Below, in pieces: positions 37,876 to 50,998 of a DNA stretch of 64,000 nucleotides. A program made the translations under genes and the position numbers. Position 1 is the first letter of the stretch, and the number at the start of each line of letters is the position of its first letter. The notes under the pieces were generated by a model. It made no database searches and was not told where the DNA came from. It worked only from the letters and a program-made list of their open reading frames with translations. This stretch comes from Patella vulgata (taxonomy: Eukaryota > Mollusca > Gastropoda > Patellidae). The stretch covers positions 64,873,459-64,937,458 of the forward strand of contig NC_065879.2 of the NCBI RefSeq assembly GCF_932274485.2, given 5' to 3'.

Positions 37876-38639
37876 GAGAGAGAGAGAGAGAGAGAGAGAG
37901 GGAAAGGGAGAGATAGAGAGAGAGAGATAGAGAGAGACTTATTTTTTTAAAAAATAGAATTAGAATTGCCAGTATACCATAACGGAGAGAGTATAAGTAC
38001 TTGCTATAACAACAGGTTAATCAAAAAAAAAAGAAAGAAAAACAGAGAAGCCTAGTCAAAACGTTGCATAGTAATAAACAATATATGAACTACTTGCTTT
38101 AACAACAAAATCGAGAGAGGACATAGACGGGCTTACCTTAATAATATTAAAGATATACAATAATAGATAGACGTACATGTACTTACTTTAATAGCATCAC
38201 AGATGTATCATAACGGAGAGAGTAAAAGTACTTGTTATGGCAACAAAATCGAGATTGTAGAGTCATACTTACTTTAATAACATTACGGATATATCATAAT
38301 AGAGGGGTTAGATAGACGAACTTACGTAATAGCATTAAGGATATACCAAAACGGAGAGAGAGTAGAAGTACCTGATCTAACAAAAAATAGAGAAAGTAAG
38401 TACATAGACGTACATGTACTTACTTTAATAGCATCACAGATGTATCATAACGGAGAGAGTAAAAAGACTTGTTATGGCAACAAAATCGAGAGTGTAGAGT
38501 CGCACTTACTTTAATAACATTACGGATATTTCATAATGGAGAGGTTAGATAGACGAACTTACTTAATAGCATTAAGGATATACAAAAACGGAGAGAGTAG
38601 AAGTATCTGCTCTAACAACAAAATAGAAAAAGTAGACAT

Positions 38640-41000
38640 ACGTACTTACTTGGAGAGAATAGATAGACGTTCTTACTTTAATAGCATTACGGATATACCA
38701 TAACGGAGAGAGTAGATTTACCTGCTCTGGCAACAAAATCGAGAGTGTAAAGTCGTACTTACCTTAATAACATTACGGATATATCATAATGGAGAGGTTA
38801 GATAGACGAACTTACTTAATAGCGTTAAGGATATACCCAAACGGAGAGATTTGAAGTACCTGCTCTAACAACAAAACAGAGAAAGTAGACATACGTACTT
38901 ACTTGGAGAGAATAGATAGACGTACTTACTTTAACAGCATTACGGATATACCATAACGGAGAGAGTAGAAGTGCTTGCTCTGGTAACACAATCGAGAGTG
39001 TAGAATAGTACTTACTTTAATAACATTACGGATATGTCATAATGGAGATTTTAGATAGACGAACTTACTTAATAGCATTTAGGATATACCAAAACGGAGA
39101 GAGTAGAAGTATCTGCTCTAACAACAAAATAGAGGAAGTAGACATACGTACTTACTTGGAGAGAATAGATAGACGCACTTACTTTAATAGCATTACGGAT
39201 ATACCATAACGGAGAGAGTAGAAGCACCTGCTCTGGCAACAAAATCAAGAGTGTAAAGTCGTACTTACTTTAATAACATTACGGATATATCATAATGGAG
39301 AGCATAGATAGACGAACTTACTTAATAGCGTTAAGGATATACCAAAACGGAGAGATTTGAAGTACCTGCTCTAACAACAAAACAGAGCAAGTAGACATGC
39401 GTACTTACTTGGAGAGAATAGATAGACGTACTTACTTTAATAGCATTACGGATATACCATAACGGAGAGAGTAGAAGCACCTGCTCTGGCAACAAAATCG
39501 AGAGTGTAAAGTCGTACTTACTTTAATAACATTACGGATATATCATTATGGAGAGCATAGATAGACGAACTTACTTAATAGCGTTAAGGATATACCAAAA
39601 CGGAGAGATTTGAAGTACCTGCTCTAACAACAAAACAGAGAAAGTAGACATGCGTACTTACTTGGAGAGAATAGATAGACGTACTTACTTTAATAGCATT
39701 ACGGATATACCATAACGGAGAGCGTAGAAGTGCTTGCTCTGGCAACAAAATCGAGAGTGTAGAGTCGTACTGACTTTAATAACATTACGGATATGTCATA
39801 ATGGAGAGGTTAGATATACAAACTTATATAATAGCATTAAGGATATACCAAAACGGAGAGAGTAGAAGTATCTGCTCTAACAACAAAATAGAGAAAGTAG
39901 ACATGCGTACTTACTTAGAGAGAATAAATAGACGTACTTACTTTAATAGCATTACGGATATACCATAACGGAGAGAGTAGAAGTACCTGCTCTGGCAACA
40001 AAATCGAGAGTGTAAAGTCGTACTTATTTTAATAACATTACGAATATCTCATAATGGAGAGGTTGGATAGACGAACTTACTAAATAGCGTTAAGGATATA
40101 CCAAAACGGGGAGATTTGAAGTACCTGCTCTAACAACAAAACAGAGAAAGTAGACATACGTACTTACTTGGAGAGAATAGATATACGTACTTACTTTAAT
40201 AGCATTACGGATATACCATAACGGGAGGGTAGAAGTGCTTGCTCTAGCAACAAAATCGAGAGTTTAGAGTCGTACTTACTTTAATAACATTACGGATATA
40301 TCATAATGGAGAGGTTAGATAGACGAACTTACTTAATAGCATTAAGGATATACAAAAACAGAGAGAGTAGAAGTATCTGCTCTAACAACAAAATAGAGAA
40401 AGTAGACATACGTACTTACTTGGAGAGAATAGATAGACGTACTTACTTTAATAGCATTACGGATATACCATAACGGAGAGAGTAGAAGTACCTGCTCTGG
40501 CAACAAAATCGTTAGATAGACGAACTTACTTAATAGCGTTAAGGATACACCAAAACGGAGAGATTTGAAGTACCTGCTCTAACAACAAAACAGAGAAAGT
40601 AGACATACGTACTTACTTCGAGAGAATAGATAGACGTACTTACTTTAATAGCATTACGGATATACCATAACGGAGAGAGTAGGAGTGCCTGCTCTGGCAA
40701 CAAAATCGAGAGTGTAAAGTCGTACTTACTTTTATAACATTACGGATATATCATAATGGAGAGATTAGATAGACGAACTTGCTTAATAGCGTTAAGGATA
40801 TACCAACACGCAGAGATTTGAAGTACCTGCTCTAACAACAAAATATAGAAAGTAGACATACGTACTTACTTCGAGAGAATAGATAGACGTACTTACTTTA
40901 AAAGCATTTCGGATATACCATAACGAAGAGAATAGAAGTGCATGCTCTGGCAACAAAATCGAGGGTGTAGAGTCGTACTTTAATAACATTACGGATATAC
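38640..41000 (+). repeat. 253-bp higher-order repeat, about ten copies
   Basis: The marker CTCTGGCAACAAAATC (with variants) occurs at 38,725, 38,978, 39,231, 39,484, 39,737, 39,990, 40,242, 40,495, 40,692 and 40,945. The step is 253 bp, apart from one 252-bp step and one copy shortened to 197 bp. Each period holds six half-units of about 42 bp in fixed order. This is the most regular higher-order structure in the window. Confidence 0.95.
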
Positions 41001-42973
41001 CATAATGGAGAGGTTAGATAGACGAACTTACACTTTAATAGCATTAAGGAAATGCCAAAACGGAGAGAGAGTAGAAGTACCTGTTCTAACAACAATACAG
41101 ATAAAGTAGACATACGTACTTACTTTATTCGCATTCCGGATATATAATAACGGAGAGAGAAGTACTTGCTTTGACAACAAAATCGAGATTGTAGAGTCGT
41201 GCTTACTTTAATAACATTGCGGATATACCATAATGAAGAGGTATAGACGAACTTACTTAATAGCATTAAGGGTATACCAAAACGTTGAGAGTAGAAGTAC
41301 CTGCTCTAATAGCAAAAAAGAGAAAGTAGACATACGTACAAGTCTTACTTGGAGAGAATAGATAGACGTACTTACTTTAATAGCATTACGGATATATCAT
41401 AACGGAGAGGGTTGAAGTGCTTGCTCTGGCAACAAAATCGAGAGTGTAGATATAGTCGTACTTAATTTAATAACATTACGGATATACCATAATGGAGAGG
41501 GTAGATAGACAAAATTACTTAATAGCATTATGGATATACCAAAACAGAGAGTAGAAGTACCTGCTCTAACAACACAATATAGAAAGTAGACGTACGTAGT
41601 TACTTTAATAGCATTACGGATATACCATAACAGCGTGAGTAGACGTGCAATGAATATAGTAGATATACTATTTACTTTAACAGTATTGTGGATACCATAA
41701 CCGAGAGAGCAGACGTAATTGCTTTAAAAACAAAATTAAGGGAGTAGATAGGCGTACTTTCCTTTAATACAGTGGGTAGATGGACGTATTCTTTTGTAAT
41801 AGAATTATGGATATAGCATAACGGAGCGAGTAGAAGTGCTTGCTATAACAACAAAATCGAGAGGATATAATACGTACTTATTTTAATAACATGGCGGATA
41901 TATCATATTGGAGAGAGTAGAAAGACGTACATACTTTAATAGCATTACGGATATACCATAACCGAGAGAGTAGAAGTACTTGCTTTATCAAGAAAATAGG
42001 GAGTAGATATACGTATTTGCTTTATAAGCATTGCAGATATACCATAACGGAGAGAGTGGAAGTATATGTTTTAACAACCAAATGAGAGAGCAGACAGACG
42101 AAATTTCATTTCATTAGTATTACGGACATAGCATAATGGAGAGAGTAGATAGACGTACCTACTTTAATACCACGTATTTACTTTAACAGCATTGAGGATA
42201 CACCATAACGGAGAGAGTGGGCGTACTTGCTTTTACAACAAAATAGAGAGAGTAGATAGGGGAACTTTCTTTAATGGCACTACGGGTATATCATAGAGAG
42301 AGTAGATAGGGGAACTTTCTTGGCATTACGGGTACGTTATAATGAAAAGAGTAGAAGTATTTACTTTAATAACATTGCGGATATACGGATATATCATATT
42401 GGAGAGAGTAGATAGACGTACCTACTAATATTATTACGGATATACCATAACGGAGAGAGTAGGAGTACTTGTTTTATCAAGAAAATAGAGAGAGTAGATA
42501 TACGTATTTACTTTATTATACCATAACGAAAAGAGTGGACGTACATGCTTTAACAAAATTGAGAGAGTAGATAGGCGAATTTTCGTTTTTAGTATTACGG
42601 GTATAGCATAATGGAGAGAGTAGACCATTACGGATATATCATAACGGCGAGAGAACACGTGCTTACTTTAATAGCATTGCGGATATACGATAACGGAGAG
42701 AGTAGAAGTGTTTGCTTTATTAAGAAAATTGAGAGAGTAGATGTACGTATTTACCTTAATGGCACTGCGGATATACCATAACGGAGAGAGTAGAATTACT
42801 TGCTTTATCAAGAAAATTGAGAGAGTAGATAAACGAACTTACTTAATAGCATTAAGAATATACCAAAACGGAGAGAGTAGAATTACCTACTCTAACCATG
42901 TATTTACTTTAACAATGGGGATATACCATAACGGAGAGAGTAGAAGCACTTACATGTACTTTAACAACAAAAT

Positions 42974-43280
42974 GCTGGAGGTCGGGTGTTCGATCCTTGC
43001 ATTGACCGAGAAAGTTCCGGCGTGCTTCAGCCTTGTCAGTGATGCAGGACGGAGGGCCTGACAAGGACAGCTGTCTAGTCGTTCGGATGGGACGAAAAAC
43101 CGAGGTCTCGTGTACACATTGACATGCACGTAAAAGATCCCTTGGCAGTTGGAATTCAATATAAGAGTGAGCCGAAGTGCCGCTGTCCGGGCAAAATTTC
43201 ACCCATAGCACACTGTACGCCCGTCTTCAGTGGCCCAGTTCGGAGTAGAACAGTAGGACGTTAAACCCATTTCATTTTGT
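42974..43280 (+). mobile_element. SINE-2, nearly full length
   Basis: Starts GCTGGAGGTCGGGTGTTCGA (B box, A box missing). It then runs CATTGACCGAGAAAGTTCC, GGACAGCTGTCTAGTCGTTC, GATCCCTTGGCAGTTGG, GCCGCTGTCCGGGCAAAATT and AGTAGGACGTTAAACCC, with tail ATTTCATTTTG. It is the most complete copy of the SINE-2 body in this window. Confidence 0.88.
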
Positions 43281-43740
43281 TAGTATTACGGGTATAGCAT
43301 AATGGAGAGAGTAGATATACGTACTTACTTTAATACCATTACGGATATATCATAGATGTACTTACTTTAATAGCATTGCGGATATACCATAACGGAGAGG
43401 GTACTTGCTTTATCAAGAAAAGGGAGAGAGTGGATTTACGTTTTACTTTAATAGCATTCCGGATATATATCATAATGGAGAGAGTAGGTGTACTTGCTTT
43501 ATTAAGAAAATTGAGAGAGTAGATAGACGTATTTACTTTAATAGGATTGCAGATATACCATAACGGAGAGAGTGGAAGTACTTGCTTTATCAAGAAAATT
43601 GAGAGAGTACATATACGGATATAGCATAATGGGGGGGGGGGGGGTAGAATTACTTGCTTTAACAACAAAATAAAGAAAGTAGACATACGTAATAGCATTA
43701 TGGATATATCATAACGGCAAGAGTAGACGTAATGAAACGG

Positions 43741-43985
43741 GAATATGTTGAAAATTTCAGTCAAATTACTTTATTCGGAGCGGAGTTATTGATGTTTGAA
43801 GATAATTAAATTATTAACTGGCAATCGTGTTTAAATCCGTTGAAAATCAAAACCATCCGATGGCCTAGAGATTTGATTATGGGCTTGGACTGTGAATACA
43901 TGTCTAATTAATGATTGATGTAACATTTGAGGTCAAACGAAAGGTTTGCGTCAGGCAGATTTAGCTCTTACATAATTACAAGATA
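43741..43985 (-). repeat. Diverged dispersed repeat (partner 9,428-9,780)
   Basis: An array-free interruption of 245 bp. Its reverse complement shares ordered patches with 9,428-9,780 (AGAGCTAAATCTGCCT; CATTAATTAGACAT; CCCATAATCAAATCTCTAG), and a 39-bp piece also lies at 12,824. No coding capacity or termini recognised. Confidence 0.45.
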
Positions 43986-44960
43986 GAGAGAGTAAATAGA
44001 CGTACTTCCTTTAATAGCGTGACGGGTATACCATTACGGAGAGAGTAGACGTACTTGTTTTAACAACAAAATAGCGAGAGATAACCGAGAGAGTAGAAGT
44101 ACTTGTTTAAACAACAAAATTGAGAGAGTAGATATACGTATTTACTTTAAGAGCATTATGAATATACCATAATGGAGAGTAGATAGACGAAATTTCTTTA
44201 ATGGCATTACGGGTATATCATAATGAAAAGAGTACTTGCCTTAACAACAAAATCGAGAGAATAGATAGACGTACGTACTTACTTACTTTGCTATATCAGA
44301 ACGGAGAGAATAAACGTAAGTTACTTAAATATCAGAACGGAGAGAACAGAATAACTTAATTCTTTCTTTGACAGCATCTTGGGGAGAGTAAAACTACGCA
44401 CCTTAATAGAACAGCGGATAAAGTAAAGTACCTACTTTAATATAATCATTGATAGAATAAAAGTACTTACTTTAATGCCATCTTTGATTGTCTAGAAGTG
44501 CTTACATTCATAGCAAAATTATCATTAATATAATAACATAGAGAGTAGATCTACTGAACACAATACCATTACGGAGAGAGTATAAATACTTACCTTAATA
44601 GCAGTACGGAGAGAGTAGAAGTGCCTACTTCAATATTATATGCAGAGAGTCGTACTGCTTACTTTAAGAGCATGAGGCCTAGACTTAGTTACATAAATAT
44701 CAGAACGAAGAGAAAATTACGTATGCAGTAGGAGCAAAATGGAGAGAGTCGACGGATAACATCTTGTGGAGAGTAAAAAAGGAACGTCTATAAAACCACG
44801 GAGAGAGAAGAAGTAAATACGTTTATATAATCACCGAGGTAGTAAAAGTACTTACTTCATGTATGAGAGTGTAGAAGTACTTGACTGAACAGGAAAATGG
44901 AGAGATTAGACGCACTTACTTATATAGCATTACATATTGAGTAGAAGCTTTAATATCATG

Positions 44961-45026
44961 CCCCATTTTAATTAGCCCAGTCGGAGCAGACCAGTAGGAC
45001 GTTAGAACCAATTGTATTTCATTTTT
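44961..45026 (+). mobile_element. SINE-2 3'-end fragment
   Basis: CCCCATTTTAATTAGCCCAG, then CAGTAGGACGTTAGAACC and TATTTCATTTTT: the last 65 bp or so of SINE-2 only. Confidence 0.75.
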
Positions 45027-45229
45027 AATAACATCGGGTAGAGAGTAAAACCACGTACCATAATAGCATCATGGAGATAATACTTACTTTTGATTTTATC
45101 TGTAACAGACTAGACGTACTGACATCAATAGCAAAATATAGAGAGTAGATGTACCTTCTGTAAAACAACGACCCTAATAATATTACGAAGAAGGTAGAAC
45201 AACTTACCTTACTAGCTTCGCGGAGAGAT

Positions 45230-46680
45230 TTGACATACTCCTTTCTATAACATTATAGAGAGAGTAGATAGACGTACTAACTTTAATGGCATTACGGGTA
45301 TACCATAACGGAGAGTGTAGAAGTACTTCCTTTAAGAACACAATCGAAATATAGAGATCCGATATACTTACTTTAGAGTAGAACTACTAGATTTAATAAC
45401 AACGTGGAGAACGTACAACTATGTACGTTAAAAGCATCATGGAGATAATACTTACTTTGATATATCTTCCGATAGAGTGGACATGGTAGAAAAACTTACT
45501 TTACTAGCACCACGGAGAGATTAGACATACTCTTTTCTATAACATTATAGGGAGAGTAGATAGACGTACTAACTTTAATGGCATTACGGGTATACCATAA
45601 CGGAGAGTGTAGAAGTACTTCCTTTAAGAACACAATCGAAATATAGAGATCCGATATACTTACTTTAGAGTAGAACTACTAGATTTAATAACAACGCGGA
45701 GAACGTACAACTATGTACGTTAAAAGCATCATGGAGATAATACTTACTTTGATATATCTTCCGATAGAGTGGACATGGTAGAAAAACTTACTTTACTAGC
45801 ACCACGGAGAGATTAGACATACTCTTTTCTATAACATTATAGGGAGAGTAGATAGACGTACTAACTTTAATGGCATTACGGGTATACCATAACGGAGAGT
45901 GTAGAAGTACTTCCTTTAAGAACAAAACCGAAATAGAGAGATCCGACATACTTACTTTTAGAGTAGAACTATTAGCTTTATAACACCGCGGAGAACGTAC
46001 AACTACGTACGTTAAAAGCATCATGGATATAATACTTTGAAATATCTTCCGATAACGTAGACGTAGTAGAAAACTTACCATACTAGCATCTTTTCTATAG
46101 AATAATGTAGAGAGTAGATAGACTTACTAACTTTATTGGCATTACGGGTATACCATAACGGAGAGTGTAGAAGTACTTCCTTTAAGAACACAATCCAAAT
46201 AGAGAGATCTGACATACTTACTTTTAGAGTAGAACTACTAGCTTTAATAACATCGCGGAGAACGTACAACTACATACGTTAAAAGCATCATGGAGATAAT
46301 ACTTACTTTGATATATCTTCCGATAGAGTAGACATAGTAGAACAATTTACCTTACTAGCACCGCGGAGAGATTTGACATACTCTTTCTATGACATGGGAG
46401 AGTAGATTGACGTACTAACTTTAATGGCATTACGGGTATACCATAACGGAGAGTGTAGAAGTACTTCCTTTGAGAACAAAATCGAAAGAAAGATCCGACA
46501 TACTTACTTTTAGAGTAGAACTACTAGCATTAATAACATCGCGGATAACGTACAACTATTTACGTTAAAAGCATCATGGAGATAATACTTACTTTGAAAT
46601 ATCTTCCGATAGAGTAGACGTACTTACACCCATAGCAAAATATAGACAGTAGAAGTACTTACTTTGAATCCGTGACCTTA
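45230..46680 (+). repeat. 276-292-bp higher-order repeat, five copies
   Basis: The marker GACGTACTAACTTTAATGGC recurs at 45,271, 45,563, 45,855, 46,131 (variant) and 46,409. Each period holds about seven units, including CAACTATGTACGTTAAAAGC, TTTGATATATCTTCCGATAG and CTAGCACCACGGAGAGATT. The first three copies are closest to each other. Confidence 0.92.
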
Positions 46681-47182
46681 ATAACATTACGAAGAGAGTA
46701 GAAATACTCTCCTCTGTAGCATAATGGGGAGATTAGCAGAAATGCAATAGGAGTAGATGCCCTTGTTTTAATAATAGCTACTTACGAAATACTAATGATA
46801 GTAGAGTACGTACTTTAATAGTATAACAAAGATAGCAGAAGTGCGTACTTTAATTGATAACCAAAATGCATAGAACGGATATACCTTAACTTTAAAACAA
46901 TAATTGATCCATAACAGGGAAAATACAAGAACAGTTAAACATGCCTGTATTTTAACAGAGTAACTGTCTTTCGATGAGTATAAGTTACTACAGAATAAAA
47001 TATATATTACTTATTATCTTCCATACCATAACGGATAGAATTGAGTGATTACATAATTTTTATCGGAATAGCAAAGAGAGTAGGCATTCTTAGTTATAAG
47101 ATGACCATAGAGTAGAAGTTATTACCACCTTAGAAGAACAGCGAGAACATACAAAGTATTTTCCATTATAATAATGGAGAAA

Positions 47183-47385
47183 GGGGCTAACGTCCACTCA
47201 ACACAACCCAGGTCATTTCGGGACTAGCATCTTGTACAATTTTATTTCAATAATTCGATTGTGTGTGGAGGGGTCTTTTGCTATGGGTAGGCAGGTGACC
47301 CTACTCCTTGTCACTTATACACCACTTCACTCAGTAACAGACTTTACGTTATAAAGTGAACGCATTAGATCTTTCGCCCCACCAT
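47183..47385 (-). mobile_element. V-SINE, degraded, at the array boundary
   Basis: GGGGCTAACGTCCACTCAAC, TTTATTTCAATAATTCGATT and CAGGTGACCCTACTCCTTGT are recognisable; most of the V-domain core is lost. The head is decayed and ends around GCCCCACC. It separates the array from unique DNA. Confidence 0.75.
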
Positions 47386-48003
47386 CATTTTAAAGGAGAT
47401 AAACCATCTGATTTAATTCAAAATAAAGTGTTAGGCAGAGTAATTCTGATGTTTTACTGGAGCAGGTTTGCATCGATGTGTTTTATTATATTTTTCAATG
47501 CTAACCTTTGGATGTTTTCAAACATTGAAATACACTACGCCAGGACAGTACCTAATTCATGCCAAATATAAATTGTTTTAAAACCATTTGTCCAAAAGAG
47601 TATGAGAAACGGTGATATAGTGGACAAAGCGATTCTTTATTAAAATTAAATTTCAAGTTAATCAATTACAGCAAGTATGATTAATGAAGCACATCTGAAG
47701 TTTATAGTTTTTATTTTATCCATATAATGAGCTGAACATTGCAAACATGATTGATAACGAAATATGAATCGTGCAGACTGCAGGGTTTTGACTAAATAAG
47801 ATCACGACTATGGGCATATACCTCATATACTAGGGCATATACTATACATAAAAACGCACCAAACAAAACAACAAATGGTACATTTATATGGTCCAAATAT
47901 TATGAATATACTAATTGCACTACCGAATAATTGCAGCTTTACAATAAAGTTAAAATGAAGTTAGGCTCTATATTTCTGTTTAGAGAATGGTGATAAAAAT
48001 ATG
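47386..48003. other. Unique AT-rich DNA
   Basis: No array units, no gene. One plus-strand frame crosses the SINE edge at 47,356-47,571 without a recognisable domain. Confidence 0.5.
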
Positions 48004-48364
48004 CAATCTGATTAAAACACAGACCTTATTTCGTTTCGTTTTTTATAGTTCAAAATTTCGTTTTACTTATCTTTACTACACTAGGATCTGGAAGGGTTGT
48101 TATATAACAGACGTTCTAGTTGATGTGAGGAATTAGCCGATGAAAGGTCTGTTACAGCGAGTTCTTGTGTAAACCCCTAGAAACGTCAACGCTGATTGAT
48201 TAATCAATGTCTGACGTCATAGGACCTGATTAATCAATGTCTGGCGTCATAGGACCAAAAGCCGCTTGTATGACCCCTGACGCGACTTCCCAGTACAACT
48301 TGTCACATCTTTATGTAGTGTAGCCCATCGAAATTATATATAGATCTGTATTTTAATCAGATTG
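48004..48364. mobile_element. TIR MITE family, copy 2 (inverted)
   Basis: CAATCTGATTAAAACACAGA at 48,004 and its counterpart TCTGTATTTTAATCAGATTG ending at 48,364. Orientation is opposite to copies 1 and 3. The core GATTAATCAATGTCTGACGTCATAGGACC (shown here only by position, about 48,198-48,256) is present twice in tandem, a duplication unique to this copy. An A12 run follows the right end. Confidence 0.8.
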
Positions 48365-50921
48365 AAAAAAAAAAAATGAAACTATCTGTCCTACAATGAT
48401 ATCTGGGTTGATCTGGATATACATGTAGATGCTATTAAAGGGTATAGGGTTTTAAACTATTTTCTAGCATCTTTTAAACATACTTAATAGTTACTACTAA
48501 AACGTGCAAAACTTTAATATATACAAAGATCAGCAAACCTCAAAAGTCATCACTACAGTAGGAGTAGACGTGGGTGGCAATTACGAGTGCATGGAAAAAA
48601 GTCATTCAGTGAAGTAGGCGACACTACTATTTGTTACGTACAGACAATACAATAAAAGTGTATTGCCTTGATTGTCAGCAATTCCATTTATTTAGAGTCC
48701 GAACAAAATTCCCATATTTAAAGCGATATTTTACAGCAATTAATCTAGAAATATCAGACACAAACCAAATTAAATTATATGAATGTTTTAAAAGTTGGTT
48801 TTGGTAATAACAACGAAATTGGGTTATTATATTGTTGAAAGAATGTACGAAATGTACTTCTGTATCTTAACAACGTCATCTAAGGTATACGTATCTTTGC
48901 ATTGTTCACATTTAAGGAAGATTCTTAACTACATATATAAATATTACAAGAGTTATCACCTCGGTAGAAGCGGGAGTAAATTACAGTATGTCACACACAC
49001 ACAAGTGTCTCGGCAAGTTATTTCAAAATTCGACGAAGCCAGACCTTCAGACAGCGGTGCCAAATTTTACTATTTTAGGTCTTTCCGAGTAACGGAACAT
49101 TAAACAAACATATGTATTTGCATTTAATTCCAAATCGAAGAGATTTAGAAAGATAAGGTCCACCTTCTATCAATTTCAAACTATTTTGATAATTTGCATA
49201 CAGTGTTCGAAAGCTGATAACCCATTTACTTTTAGATAACTACATATGTCGCCACACAGGTTTCACAATACAAATCGTAAAAGAAGTTCAGTCTCTAAAA
49301 TGGTCACCGAAGGGCCAGGAGAAAGGGCCCGACCTTTTGGTTGTAAACCGCTATCAGTTTGTTGTGCATGGATTAAACGTTTGTGGGGTGGATAATCATC
49401 GCAGTATCAAGGTAGTATGTACTATCACGCAAACACTAATTCTTCGCTTCGTCGTTAAGAGAACTAGTAGAAGTATGCGTGGTTGTGTTGTTTCTCCAAA
49501 ACGGCCAACAAAAGCAATTTTATAAGCAGTTAATATGAGGTGTGTTCTGTTTGAGACTTGTTTTTATGACAGTTTCTCAGTGTTTACTTCCATACTTTTA
49601 GAAGTATTTCAAATGTTAATATTTTGAAATGATTTGGCTTTATTCTTCCTTAAAGTAAGATGATGTTCGACGTCACATTTGGCAGGTAATGGGAGTTAAC
49701 ATGCCGTGAGTAACCAGAGATATGTTTCATTTTGGTGATAGATCGTAATTTAGATCGTTATGCTTAATTCACTACGGTCATATCAAATATATCATACGTT
49801 CAATATACTTTACACGGACACGTTTCTGTAAATAGTAGCTACGTCTATCGTCGAGAATCCGCTTTCATATTTGGATATATTTGCACTAGAAATAATATTA
49901 TTCTATGTATAATCCTTGCATCTAAGGTAAACGTATCACCTACCTTGTAGGATACGCCCAATCAGTCCAATATTGGACGGATAATGAAATATAAATACCA
50001 CTTACTGTCATCAACCGTACCATCTTAACCTGCCTTGGGTGCACTACCTGAAATATCAAATAACATATTAGTATTATGTGTCATACGAATGCTACTTACA
50101 GTATAGTGCTACTGAACAGCCCACCTGCAGCTATGCCATTTTCATTGTCATAGAAATGAAAGTATAGAGGCAGAGTAAGGCGGTTACATTAAATTGTTTA
50201 CAAAGGAAGAATTACAGATGAATTTCGAAGTATTCAAAGATACTGTGCCTGGGGTTCAATAAACTTTAAAAGTTAAAATATAAACGGAGCACAATAACAT
50301 CTTGGATTCCAATTTCTATCCCCAAATGAAAAATTCCACTAATTGTTAAGTCCATACGGAACCTATAGCTCCTGTCACATAGTAAAGAATAAAGCTAACT
50401 TATGCTTAACGCGCTGAATTGTTCTGAGATACGCTCATATTCTCGGCCTAAATATGATGCTCACTTCCTCCGTCACACCCAAAGCTTCCCAGGAGAACTA
50501 TTGAGTAGCAATCTTTGTAGGTGGGGTTCACTATTTGGTGGACATATACAGGCGACGACCTACAACTTGGAGGACAGACACAGGCGACGTGGTCCCCACA
50601 ATATGACAGTGAAGTTTATGACATCATCCATGTACTGGTCCATTATGGTTTGACACACCTCACGGACGACGGTAGATATTGTATTGTAACGATCGTCCAT
50701 CTTCATGTCCAAATGTTTGGTACCTGACGCGGGAGGCAGAGAGTAAATGCAAGCTTAAGACCAGGCTCAAGAGGATCTCGAAACCAGGTGTACTGCTTGG
50801 TGAATCTGTGTTGGACTCGCTCGAGGGTCTCGTCATCGTAACTCGATGAAACTCGATAAGAACCTGGTCACATGAACTTCCACACGGTCATTTTGCTGAC
50901 AGTTGTTGTACATCGGAAAAT
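48365..50921. other. Unique AT-rich DNA, no gene recognised
   Basis: Short open frames at 48,795-49,103 (plus, 102 codons), 49,337-49,525 and 50,402-50,727 have no recognisable domain and no clear splice or promoter context. The stretch 50,440-50,880 is less AT-rich than its surroundings and could hold a diverged exon or element, but I cannot assign it. Confidence 0.4.
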
Positions 50922-50998
50922 GCTATGTATACATTGGGTATTCGCTGTGACAAAAGTTTCAGGTAAGATGGACAGCGAATGCTCTACGTATACATAGC
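50922..50998. repeat. Imperfect inverted repeat with 27-bp arms
   Basis: GCTATGTATACATTGGGTAT plus TCGCTGT on the left, ACAGCGAATGCTCTACGTAT plus ACATAGC on the right. The two outer blocks (11 bp) and inner blocks (9 bp) pair perfectly, with a loop of about 20 bp. Confidence 0.7.

Larger units (their letters stand above)
37876..43740 (+). repeat. Array block 16 (ATAGCATTACGGATATACCAT dimers, higher-order repeats)
   Basis: Uses the same two half-units as block 7, with extra variants AATAGCGTTAAGGATATACC and GCTCTAACAACAAAACAGAG. It is most regular between 38,640 and 41,000. After 41,640 the units become irregular, with a switch to GCTTTATCAAGAAAATTGAG half-units around 42,000-43,600. A G13-14 run lies at about 43,630-43,644. 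Minus-strand frames of 60-140 codons with the recurring peptide LWYIRNAIKVSTSIYS arise because units are near 42 bp (14 codons); they are not genes. Confidence 0.92.
43986..47182 (+). repeat. Array block 17 and right end of the array
   Basis: Block-7-like units run to about 44,300 and then give way to degenerate ones. A SINE-2 tail fragment lies at 44,961-45,026. After 46,700 the units decay progressively (GTAGAGTACGTACTTTAATA; AAAGTATTTTCCATTATAAT). The last recognisable purine box (ATAATGGAGAAAG) abuts the V-SINE at 47,183, and none is seen beyond. Confidence 0.85.

Noticed and set aside
40792-46269. Minus-strand frames of 60-140 codons with repeated LWYIRNAIKV-type peptides
   Set aside because: They come from array units whose length is near a multiple of three. 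The peptide follows the DNA repeat, breaks where unit length shifts, and has no start context or domain.
50402-50727. Two overlapping frames as an exon pair
   Set aside because: Different frames over the same DNA, no homology recognised, no clear splice sites.
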